From contig CM041083.1 in the NCBI GenBank assembly GCA_023079485.1, positions 109,781,554 to 109,845,553 on the forward strand: a stretch of 64,000 nucleotides of DNA, written 5' to 3'. The translations under genes were made by a program, and so were the position numbers. The stretch is from Archilochus colubris (Eukaryota; Chordata; Aves; Apodiformes; Trochilidae). The notes under the pieces are model-generated. The model was not told where the DNA came from, searched no databases, and saw only the letters and a program-made list of their open reading frames with translations. Below, piece by piece: positions 1-12,800 of the stretch (positions within the stretch are counted from its first letter, which is position 1; every line of letters begins with the position of its first letter).

Positions 1-865
1 TAGCTCGCCATCAGGAAGCTCTTGTGGGGCAGAGTTTTTATGGCAAGCTTCAGACTCAGTCCCCAACCATGTGTCCCCATTCTCTTCTAATAGAATTGCT
101 CACTTACCTCTGCCTCAGTTTTCTGCGTTCGTATTATCCGTGCTACTTGAAGGTCACACACAGAGATGTGCTTGGCAACAGAGAGGTTCAGGTAAAAAGT
201 GTGGAAGTTCTGATCAGAATGATGGCTCAGCTAGCTACCATGGCAAAGGCTGCGGAGAATAAGAACATTGAGTTCATACGTAATTTGCTAGGAAGATGCA
301 AAATTCAGGAGTTTGTTCTTCTTTCTTTGTCTGCATCTATGTACACAAGTCAGAAACGCTATGAACTGCTTATGGCAGATGGAGTTAATAATGGTCCTGC
401 AGAAGAAATCTTTGAAGAGAGCCTGATCAATTTTGGACATGATCAAATATGGAGTGAACACCCCCTCCAGATTGAGTTACTGAAGCTCTTACAGGTATTG
501 ATTGTGTTGGAGCACCATCTTGGACAGACTCATGAAGAGCAGGAGAGTCAGCCTGACCTCTCTAAGGAATGGCAGCAAGCTCTTAATTTCCAGCAGGCTA
601 TTGGTGCAATGCAATATGTGTATCCACACCCAATAACTTCACAGGGATTATTTGTCTCTGCTGTGGTTAGAGGTTTGCAACCAGAGTATGGCTATGGGAT
701 GCATCCCACTTGGGTAGGCTTAGTCACATCTTCCCTGCCCTATTTTGGGAAGTCTTTGGGCTGGACTGTGGCACCATTTGTTGTGCAGATATGTAAAAAC
801 CTGGATGAGCTTGTCAAGCAGTATGAAAATGAAGCTGTGAAGACATCAGCCAAAACATCAGCAAG
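1..865 (+). CDS. DOP1B: DOP1B exon a (5' end cut by window)
   Basis: The frame is open from base 3 (reads ARHQEAL), so translation does not start at the internal GTG or ATG codons. Long helical segments follow ([38 protein letters not shown]). The donor is AAG|GTAAGA; the exon ends with two bases of a codon. Confidence 0.93.
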
Positions 866-3800
866 GTAAGAGGCTGCAGTGTGGCATTTGTTATGCTGCA
901 AAGTTCCCCTTACTACAGAATAGTGCATAGTAACTTACTAGTTTAGTGCTGTAGCTCTCAGAGTTTGATCCTCAAACCCTGCTGCATGTGCAGGCTGTCA
1001 CCTTGAGCCCAGGTGAGGTGGAGACAGAATTGTTGCAGCAGGGCTCAGTGCAGTTGGAGGCAGAGAAGAAAGGGGGCCAGCAGCAAGAAGTACCAGCAGC
1101 TGTGACACTTCCTGTCCCCCTCTGCCTCTCATCAAGGTAAAAAAGAAGTTCCCAGCTTTGACAAGAGTGAGGATTTTGAAGGACTAATTCAGGAGAGACA
1201 CTCTTGAGAAGAAAAATACAGCGATACTGTTCAGAACAGGCAGTAAGTTAAAGGAGTGTAGAAAAATAATTGAGCACTAAAGATTTATGGTCAGGTGGGG
1301 AATAACATTCTGAAAAATATAGACAAGGAAGTAGAGTTGTCCAAGCATAATTTGTGAATCCTTTATTTTAATATTCCTGTCTGGTCATTGCAATATTCTT
1401 TTAACTATTGAATAGAAACAGATTTATACAGGAGTTTTTAATCAAGGTAATACCATCTGTTATCAGTTTTTTTTTCCCCTCTCTTCCCCTCCAAAGCTCA
1501 ACTTCTAAAAGAGAAAATGTTACCCCTGATTACCCACTGACCCTTCTGGAAGGTCTGACAACCATTGGTCACTTCTGCCTTCTGGATCACCCCAATCAAA
1601 CGAAAAAGGTGAATGCTTAATGCCTACCACTTGCTTGATGGCTCAGCACAAGTTCATCCAAGTATACATCCCTTTTTCATTCAGAGGTGAATATAAGTAG
1701 TAAAGTGGCACTTTGATATGAAGAGATAGCCCTAAAGAAGCCTCAGAGCACATAAAAATAAGTGAACAAAATAAAAGTGTAAGGGAGTGGGACTGAACTT
1801 GTTTTTTTTTATTTGAAACAAGGTTAATTTTAAGCAGATAATGTTGGTCATGCAATTAGTCATGTATAGCTTATTCTACAGTTGCTCTGTCATTAACAAA
1901 CTCTTCTATTTTACTTTGAGTTGATAACATGCTGATGTGTTGTCTACAGTTTTTATTCCTATAACATTTGTCAGAAGAGGATGTTATCCTAATAGTTTTC
2001 TAGACAAATCAATTATGTCTGTGCCAAAATAGTGAACAGCAAATTCAGTAGACTCTGATAGCAATGTATTTCAGAAATACAGCGATTGAATTATTTTTCA
2101 AGTTTTTATAACAAAAGTTGGCTATAATTCTCTAGTTACAGTATAAGAGCAGAGGCTCTGTGGTGCATAATATAATGTATTTTAATACTCATATTTTTGT
2201 TTTTCCAGTCATGTTTAACTGAACCTACAAACCTAAGAAATGCTAGGAATGCCATTTTGGAAGAATTGCCTCGCATTATTAATACCATGTCCCTTCTTTG
2301 GAACGTTATAAAGAGAGAAGACTCTCAAAAAAGACCAACTGACTTCTTTGGAACAACTAAAGGCTCTTCTTCAGTCTACTTTAAAGCAACCAAAGTAGGA
2401 CTTGTTTTATTCTGCTTGTGGATCTCATAATCCTTACCATCCCCCCTGTCACTAGTGCGTTTTACATAGAGTTCATAGGATGAGTTTTGCCATTGAGACT
2501 CACAGAATCTTTGAAGAACTCTCACAGGCTGCAGACTTGCACAGTACTTACCTACAGAAGTAGGTTTTCCCCTGTTCTATTTTTTTTTCCCGTTTGCACC
2601 CTTATCTTTCTGATGTTCTGCATTTTCTTAATAGCTGCTGTGGTGCCAGTTGCCTCTGAATTATCTGCATCTTTCGCAGGCAATAGAACATGGATTTTAA
2701 GGAATAAAAATCCTAGACTTTTTTATTCCTCTGATATTAGTGAATCATACTAGTGAAAAATATCAGTAGGAGAAGGGAGAATATAACACGAGAAGTTATT
2801 TACTCTGTTTTGCAATCTGTTTTCTAACAAGCATGCCTTTTATAAGAAGCATGCCATTTATAAGAAGGTTACACTAACTCATAAACAAATTATCAAAACT
2901 AGTCTGACTGCCAAATATATAAAGATATTCTTTTGGTGTTGTGTATTTCCTGAACATCTTGGGAAAGGGAGTAACGTTATACAGACTGTGAGATAGTCTT
3001 TGCCTTACAATGTTTAGCACTGATAGTTATTTTTTCCCCCTCTGTAGACATTGAGAACTAAAATACTGGACTTCATGAATCCACTGACAGCACAACTTGG
3101 AATCCAGTTGATGGCAGCAATTGCAGCAGTGTGGAATAGCAAGAAGACTCATAGGAATCAAAGTAAAAGCAAGGTGAAACAAAAGAAAGGCACCTTTATT
3201 TGCCTTTACATGGAAAACTGTTACACTTAAATCTTCAGTTCTAAACTCTGGTCTTGTTTATAGATTCTTTGGGGGCTTTTTACAAGCAAACCACTGAAAA
3301 ATCTGAAATGCTTCTATTTATACAGAATTTCACAAAACAGGAGGACAGTTAAACCTAAATAAGTAATCAAATAAAAAGGACAGTGCATCAGTTTGAGTTT
3401 GATAATAATAACCTCTTTTTTTTTGTTTGCTCAGTGCTGAATTGTAATCTTAGGATTACAATTTTCCTATTATATTTTAAAGACCTTGAATCAGCTCCAT
3501 TCCCAGAGAAAGATTAGAGATGTAGTGTTCTCTGGAACTTAGGATTCATTCTGAGTAGTACATCTCTTTCATTTCTGTTACATTTGAGTATATCAGTGGT
3601 GTTGGGAGATCTGTATATGACAAATTGTTGCGTGCTTGATTTAACTTGTCTGATTTACATTTTGTATAAATATTGATATTTTAGTAAGCACACAAAAAGC
3701 TGTTTTTTCAACTTGTTTTTCCTTATACAGGGACCTGAGGGGTGTCTTTTGTTTTGTTTTGTCAGATTCCTCCAGTGGCCAGTGCATCTCAGCTTATCCT

Positions 3801-6800
3801 TGTGGACTTAGTATGTGCACTTAACACATTGAAAATTGACACTATATTACATCTAGTCAAAGAGGTAGTCAAGAAACCATCACAGATCAAGGGTGAAGAG
3901 GTAACTATGAAGTTGTTTGCACTTTCTTAACATATTACATGCTGGATCTACTCCAGTGTGCCTTCTAAATGTTATTGGAAGGAAATCTTGGCTTTTTTTG
4001 GGAAATATATGATTCTCTGTAGGTCCTGAGAGTTGTTTTCCAGAATGTGAGTATCAGTGTATCGATCCATCAGTGTAAGTAGGTCCTTCAGAATATTTTG
4101 CTGGAGAAGTTATTGGTTAAGACAAGATATGAAGTCCTCCAGTACCAAAGTTGCTGATAATTTTTGTAAAGCTGCTGCATATATGCAGTGGCACATTCCT
4201 ATCTTTCTATCCTTATCTGAACACTAAGTCTACAATCTTCCAATTGGGTTTCAAGGAAACCAGTTTTGCTACTATGCACACCATTGTAGAAGCTCCTACA
4301 GTTCTGAATAAACTGTAGTGGTTGTCCCAGAGCAGTGTGACTCCTTCTGAAGTAATGTCCTCTACTAAGGCTATGAATTCCCTCATATTGCTGTGCCAAA
4401 AAAAAAAAAAAAAGAAGAGTGTCTTAACTATTGAACATGAGTATTAAAGAGCTTGGACCTTCTTTTTTTTTCTGATAGTAAATAATTGTGATTTTACTTT
4501 AATTTTTCAGAAATCTCTTGTAGATATTCCAGTGCTGCAGTTCAGTTATGCTTTCATTCAAAGGTAATTCAGTCATAATAAAAGAGAATTTTCTGTTTGA
4601 CTGCTGTTAGGATAACAGCCAGCATCATTATTTCTGCTTTACTTTGATCTTTGTGTCACAATGTCACAGAACACCTTTATGTAGGAAATGGTTATTGCTA
4701 CTTCATTCTTCAGTAATAAATAGACATGAAATAACTGGGCTATGACATTATGTTCCCTTGTTCTGTTGATAATGCCGGTCTGAAAGCCTCATTTCATCCT
4801 AGTTGAGCACCATACTTCAGCCATCTCATTAGCAAGATATTTGTATAATTTCCTAGGAACTTTCTCCTTATCTGTTCTGTTTTGCTTGGAGAACTTCTAA
4901 ATTAAATAAAACTATGGCTTCAGTCTGTTCTGGACATGTCATGGGTCAGGCAGTTGACTGGAAATATTCCTTTGATTAAAACTCTTATTTACATACTTGG
5001 CTTTTCTCATAAGGAAGTCTTGGGATGTATCAGACTGTACAGTATACTGTATGCAGTAAGCTATGGAAATAAAGTCAGCTGGCATGCAGTGGAGCAGTTA
5101 GCTAAACTTTGTCCCTTTTCTTCCCCTTGAAGGCCCAGCCCTCTTACAGTGCTGGCTGCCACACTGCATGTGCTGCTACCATCTACTGATGTATGCATGT
5201 TGCCTGTGGTGCTTGAGACTTACACCATCTTGCATCAGCTAGGAAAGGACAAGATCTAAAGACCTGATCTTGGTGGAAGCTTTTAGGCCACCAAGTTACA
5301 CATATGTGTTGTTTGTTTGTTTGTTTGTTTGTTTTTATCTTAACTCTAACTTCACATTTGGTGTGTTTTGGTATTGCTTTTTTGTCAGACTGCCTGTCTC
5401 AGCTTTGCAGGAGAACTTCCAGTCCTTATTAGGACTTCTCAAAGAGTCTGTGCAGTTGAACTTGGCTCCTCCTGGATACTTTATTCTTCTCAGGTATTGC
5501 ACTAGAGAGATGGTGGTTTATAGATGCATCGAGTAGACCTGTCCAATTACTAACTCAGAGTGAATTGATTTTCCCACAGTACTCTGAATGACTTTGTGAC
5601 TAGGACACCAACTCTAGAAAACAAGAAAGACCAAAAAGACTTGCAGGTACAGTGTATACATGTATACCTTTTAGTTCATAAAGCTAGTACTGTATGCCTA
5701 AGTAAAAGTGAAGATGGTCTGACCTGTACTTTTTGTCTGGATTCATCTGTGCTTTTAGATTGTGTGAATGTGCATCCATATGCTTTGGCTTAGGCCTGGT
5801 AAATATGGGAGACAAATCTGAGAGACATGATGCACAGAATGTCTCTAACAAAATTTTGTCAAAAATGCCTGAAATTGCAGTGGTAGCCATGGACTTTACA
5901 TAGCTGTTTTCCCTGAGTAATTTTTCTCAGAATTTAAATCATAACACAAGTGTGATGCCGTGTTTATGTCACGTGTAAGTGTTGAAATCTCAAAGCTATC
6001 TAGGAAAATAGTAGCATAATTATCCCTGAAGAGCATCTCTATTTGGCAATATAAATGACTGTCAGCTTACCTTTTATGTAAGGAAGAGGTGGAGTAGAGC
6101 TGGATTCTCTTCCTGTACTGATTGTAACTTCTCCGGAACAGTTTAAGCCCTACCTATGTGGGTACACTTTTGGCTCTGAGTCAACATAGTGACTGTGTAT
6201 GAGGTGAGCCAATGTTATGGTTACAGTGTTTTTATGTGCCAACAGAGAAATTAAATGTCCACTTCTGCTTCAGAGACTTGCTAGCAAAATGATAATGATG
6301 ATAAGAAGACAGTTTTGCCATCTTACAGCCTCTTCACAAATGACCTCTGCATTGCTTTAGGTTCTTGGGATTTGGTTTCATTAGAGTCACCAGCTTTTCA
6401 TTTCAATGGAAACTGCTGAACTGTGACTATGTACACAGTTTGATGCTAGTTGTTTTTCTTACCCCTAATAAAAAGACCTAAATGTTAACAGAAGGATTAC
6501 CGTACAATAAAACCCCACCTCACTTAATGGTTTGTGAATATAAAAGGAATAAAAAGGAGCAATGTTCAAAACAATAAGGGCATCACTATGCCATTTCTGA
6601 GGTGCTGAACAATTCAGATCATGTCTCTGACAAATGACATCTAATGTAAAGTGTGGCAGGACTGATGCTAAATTGATACTATGTTAGTGGTGATGGTTTG
6701 TGTGGAAAATCATGACTAAAACCTCCTAAGCTAACAAAGTTTTTTCAGCTTCTCATTTTCTTGCCTGTTCTTATTTAAAGTGATCTCAAGTATTTATGTT

Positions 6801-9800
6801 TTTAAGATAGAAAAGTGCCTGCTTCAGATCCTCCTGACATGTTCCATATAAAAAGGACGTTTTTCATCAAAATGTCTATATGTGTATGTGTGTGTGTACA
6901 TATGTATATATACATTTTTTCTATATGGCTGGATTGGCCAGGTGACAATAGCTTTCATCTGATGCTACATTGTCTGGTTATGTTGTAGGAAGTGACCCAA
7001 AAAATCTTGGAGGCTGTAGGGACTGTTGCTGGTTCTTCTCTGGAACAAACCAGTTGGCTTAGCCGGAACTTAGAAGTGAAAGCTCAGCCTCAGATTTTAC
7101 CAGATGACTTCAACATTGAAGATGTGAATGGTAATGTGGTTTTGTCTGACATTCTGCTGCTTTTTCTCTACTGCTCAAGTCAAAGAAGAAGACAAGGCGT
7201 TCAATAGTATGTAGTTTGCATGAGACCAGTAAAATAAAATAAAGCAAAAAAGTACATTATCTTCCAGTAACAAAATCAGCCTAAGCAAGTTTAGTAATAT
7301 CTACAGGTTGTGTAATACAGATGAAAACTTACTGCAGGTGCTTGCAGTACCTGGGAAAGAAAAGCATGGGGCGTGAGCAATGTTATTGTGGCAACTTGCC
7401 CAGAAGCATTGCACTGTAATACAAATATACAAAACTCAGCTCTGTTTGGGAAGAAAATAAAGTAAAAGCAAAATTTAAACATTTCCAGAGGGAAAACTAA
7501 ATTATTTTGCCTCTTTTAGATACATCAGTGGCACCATCTTCAATGGTTTCTGCCTCTGCTCCTTCAATATACAGTGTCCAAGCTCTTTCTCTCCTTGCAG
7601 AAGTAAGTAGGAAACAGTTTTATAGTTGCTGCTCTCATCTGTAGGGTGGTTGTTCAATATTTTTGAGCAGAGGTTACATTATGTTTTCCTGGTAGATTAA
7701 GTGGGAACTTAAGTCTTTACTGAGGCATCCTATGTGCACGTACATTCTAGTCTGAAATATTGCATGCTTTCCCCTTTTGTCAGAAATACTAACTAGAGAG
7801 TTAAAGAGTCATTCTTTTTGTTTTTAAGGTTCTTGCTTCTCTTTTGGACATGGTTTACCGGAGTGACGAGAAGGAGAAAGCTGTGCCATTGATTTCACGT
7901 TTGCTTTATTATGTGTTTCCTTATTTACGCAACCACAGGTGACTACTCTCTTTGAACATGTGAATTTTCATTAAGTCTGATTTTTTTTTGACCATACCTT
8001 AATGCTTTTGCTTTTCCTTCTGTTTGCACCACCCCGCAATCCACTCACCCCCCACTTCCCATTCTAATAAGCTGTATTTCCCCCAGGAATCAAAGAATCA
8101 TAGAATTATTAAGGTTGGAAAAGACCTCTAAGATCATCAAGTCAAACCATCAACCCAGCCAACTAAACCATGTCCTGAAGTGCTATCTATACCCACTCAT
8201 TTTTTTAACACCTCTGACTTATGAGCTAATGCAGACATAGCCTGAATTGAGAGAATGCCTCTCAATTGAGAGAATTGGGTTAGAAGTTCTAGGGAACCCT
8301 GGAGTTTATTTTCTAGTTGCATGAACTTAACTTTAAAAAAAATAATATATTTATCAAAACTAAATATATTTATCATTACTGTTCTCTATCCCTAGTGCCT
8401 ACAACATTCCTAGTTTTCGTGCTGGTGCTCAGTTGCTCAGCTCATTGAGTGGATATGCCTACACCAAGCGAGCTTGGAAAAAAGAAGTTCTTGAGCTGTA
8501 TATGGATCCAGCTTTTTTCCAGATGGATACTTCATGCACTCAGTAAGACATGAGATTGCAGCACTCTTAAGATTCTATTCTGAATTTGCAAAGAAAGGCT
8601 TTGAAGGAGAATGGCTACTACAGGAAAAAAAATTGTTAAGTACTTTCTTATAGTATGTAATATTGTTAAAAATAGGCCTGAACCACTACTTCTACTGAAT
8701 AAGTACTTAAGTTTTTATTATAGTGCATAAGAATTATCTTGTCTTATGCTGATACTCCCCTTATTGATTAGGGTACTGCATACAGCAGAGCTGGAGGACC
8801 TAGAATGCAATGTGTGTTAAACCAGAATCTGTATACTGAATACTGTTTGGAAACTTTCCTTGTATGAAATGTTTGAGTCAAATCTTCTCTGAGGTGAATC
8901 TATACCAAAACTTTCTGTGGTTATCCAATTCCTTTTGTATCTTACTCAGCTGGAGATCCATTATTGATCATCTTCTAACACATGAGAAAACTATGTTTAA
9001 AGATCTGATGAGTAAGTATCAGCTACTGATAACTTATTTCTACATTGTTTTGAAATCTATTTGCATTTGAGCTATTAGGTGCATTTTTAATATATTAATG
9101 TATCAGTAAAATGCAGGCAACATTGCATCTGCACAATTGTCTATGTTGTCACCTTTATTCACAGCTAAAAGCTGTGCTAAGTTAGTTCTGTAATTTGGTC
9201 ATGTCTAAAACACACTGTAAATATATTTGTTCTAAAAGTGCTAATGTCAAACTCTTGCATTTACATTTGGCCATAATTTTAAGTTGCTGAAGTGTGACCT
9301 TTTGCACCTATTCCCTGTTAGAAAGCAAGGAGACTCTGGCTAACTTTGCAGGTGTCTGTGTATGGGCATTGAGCTGTAGGAGGAATGTGGCATACCAGTA
9401 CAGCAAATCTTTGAGCAATATGCTTTGACATCTAATTCAGGCTTGAGGAGACTGTAGAAGAATAACTCCTGGGGGAAAGGGTGGGATAATACCCCTTAAA
9501 GTGGCCTTGAGCTTCAAAAGAAAATGAAGCTTTAATCTCTTTTTAAGGTCTGCTAAAAGAATGAAGGTTTACAATCCAGAGAGAGATTTTATTTTAAAAA
9601 GATTTCAGGACATGGGAATTAATTTCAACCAAAAATGCACAAAGTCTTTACATGGTAGATAATTCTTATCTCTGTTATAGATATGCAGAGCAGCACCTTA
9701 AAACTGTATCCAAGTTTTGAGCAAAAAGCAATGTTGTTAAAGCGTCAAGCTTTCGCTGTCTTTAGTGGAGAGATTGATCAGTATCATCTCTATCTTCCCT

Positions 9801-12800
9801 TAATACAAGGTAAGCTTTGTCACTTCATCTGGAAGCCCAAAAAGGCCAAGCAAAACTGTTTAGAGACAGAGTTTTGAGCCTTTAAACAGCAAAGGTATTT
9901 ATTTTCTGATCCGGGGAACTCCCAGCTCGCACTGGACAAAGAGTTCCCAGGGTTAAGGGAAAGGGTTGGGGTATTTATACAGTAAAAGGGGAGGTGACAT
10001 ACATATTCATAAGTTTGCAACATATAATTATAATATTCATGACAGGTGGAGTCTGGGCAGAGAGATGTCAGGGGGGGGGGTGTCTTTGGATGAAGTAAGA
10101 AATCTTTATCTCTCCTGTTTTCGGTGACTTCATCCTCTTAATTGGACCCTCGTGATAATTTCTCCCTTATCTGCTGGTTGGGGCTGCCTCATCCTGTCTC
10201 CGTGCAGGTGTTTGCACTCCCCCAGTGCCTGGCTGGCACCTAAATGGCCTTGGCAGTGTCTTGCCTTAAGAGCAAGATTTACACTTTTAATTATCTCCGA
10301 GACAGAAGTTAATCCCGTTAGGACCTTGTATTGGTTACATTGTTCTAGTGGAAAACGACATGTCTCAGCTGCTTTGTTCACTTCTTTCTCAGTTTAACCC
10401 TGAATTTTACTGGTTATGAATACAAATTCATTAACATATATTACAAGTTTTAATTCTACATGAAGTAAATTCACACAAACAGCTTGGCCTGATCTCCTCT
10501 CCTTACAGGAGTTAATCCTGTCAGGATCTTTCTCTTTTTCAATCTGCCTTTTTTTTTTTCAGCTGTAACACATATCTAAATCATGTAAAAAGGAACGGCA
10601 CGTGATTTCCAACACATGCTTCCATATTTGAAAAGTTTTAAACAAAATTTGTGATGCTGTGAATGTTGGAATGATAACAGATAAATAATCTCATTAAGAG
10701 GGAGACAGGAATATGGGATCCAAAGTCTTTGGTTGGGAAATAAAACTAGAAACATGGTTATTTTGTGGTGGTCTTCCAGCCACTCTTGGGTTGTTGTTGT
10801 TCTCCTTAATTTCAGTCTTGACAAAATTTTGTCCAATATAAAACCACCATGCCTTTAGACTTTTATTGAATCACAGTTTTGTTATTAGAGTGTGAGGGAC
10901 TCGAGTCAACACTGATGGTAGAGCACAAAGTTTGTTTCGCACTTTATGCACTTTTTATTTCCCAAAACAACACATGTTCAGGAAAATACCATGCTGTTTT
11001 GGGTTTTTTTAACTTTTTTTTTAAATATTTATTTCAGAACGACTCACTGAGAACCTCCGTGTTGGGCAAACTTCTATAGTTGCTGCACAAATGTTTCTCT
11101 TCTTCAGAGTTCTTTTGTTAAGGATTTCTCCTCAGCATCTAACCTCATTGTGGCCAATTATGGTTACTGAATTGGTAAGGAATAAGTAGTAATTTGAAAT
11201 GTGCATTTAATAATTAGTGTATGGAGGGTTTTTTCCCCATTTCACCCCTTTCTTCTTCCTAAAATACTCTTGCTGTTTGATAAAGGAAATGTTTTCATAG
11301 TTCTACATTAGTCTGGTAATTTGGCAAAAAAATTAACATTATCATTAGAAAATAGCTTTTTCATTAATTTTCTTGTTGCTAGTGTAATCTCTTGCATGAT
11401 TTGTTAATTTGTTGCAAATCATTAGACAAAGTTAAGAGTCTGTGGTTCCTTATACCATGTGAAGCATAACTTTTTTGTGATCAAGTTGCATGAATATTTC
11501 AGCATCCCCGTAAATAATTTATTTCCTTAAAGATTCAGACGTTTCTACAGCTGGAAGAAGATTTAACTGAGGAAGATGAACCAGCAAAGTAAGAATTATC
11601 ATTTGTCTGCTAGAGAACTTGTGAACTCTGGCAACAGTTTTGTTTGTTTTGTATTTGCAAATATGTATTTATTTATTCAATGAGTTCTCTGAGTTAGGGA
11701 GGAGACAATGTTATTTTTTGTTATTGTATTCTTGTATTTCTTGTACTGATGAATCATAGGTTAGGGTTTTTTTTCAGCAGCTAAGAGTGATAGGTTCAAA
11801 AAACATATGTAGCACTCAATTGCATAGAGAAATAGAAGAGATGCTAAGCCAGCATTTGAGTATTTTAATATGTTGACTTTTATCTGAATATTTCAGATTA
11901 CTTGTTCTTCTACCACCATTTTATATCAATTCCAGTGCTCAGACAGAAAAAAATAGGTTGTTGCACAAGGGTTGAAGTGCTCACGTGTACATTTCTCTTT
12001 TGCTGAATGAAAAACACTTAGTGTATTTATGTTTTAATGGTGCCTTTTTAAATTGTAACTAACACAGGAATAACAGCAAAATAAGCAAACAGAAAGTCTC
12101 CAGTGATGGTGGTGGATCTGACATACAGCAGAATGAGCTGTCCTTGTACTTATCAGCTTGTAAGTTTTTGGACACAGCACTCTCATTTCCACCTGACAAG
12201 ATGCAGTTATTTCAAATGTAAGTCCTCTGGTTACTTTGGCAAGTTGTTACTGTTCTGATCTTTTACAAGTGATTCCAGATCTGTTTTCTTCTAAAATTAT
12301 TTTAGCCATCAGCTTTTTTAGAAGTGCAGTTGTTTGCACTCAGAAAAATGTAATTTGGGGTATTTGGTAAAACAATTTGGTCTTGTCAGTGTAGGAAAAT
12401 TTCACCATCCTCATTAGGAGGTTCCCCAACTTGGAAAATTTGGGAGAGGAGAAATACAGAGACTGTTGTTTGGTTTTCCTTTGCACAAACTCAAGAAGTT
12501 TTTTCATCTGCTTGCTTTTAAATACTGACATTATAGTAACATCCCTGTACAACAAGTTTGGATCTGGTAATAGCATAAAATTATAGTTACAACAGCTCTT
12601 TCTGTAAACAAAACGGTGCTCTATTAAACTATGTATATTCAAACAAGGATGTTTTTCTGTCTTCTTATCAAGTGATCAATTTGTTTCAGGTACAAATGGG
12701 CATTTGTCCCAGAGGTAGACACAGATTCATCTACTGTAACCTCTCATCTGGTAGAAAATCATCAAGCATGCAGACCACACATTAAGAGAATCATGGACCT

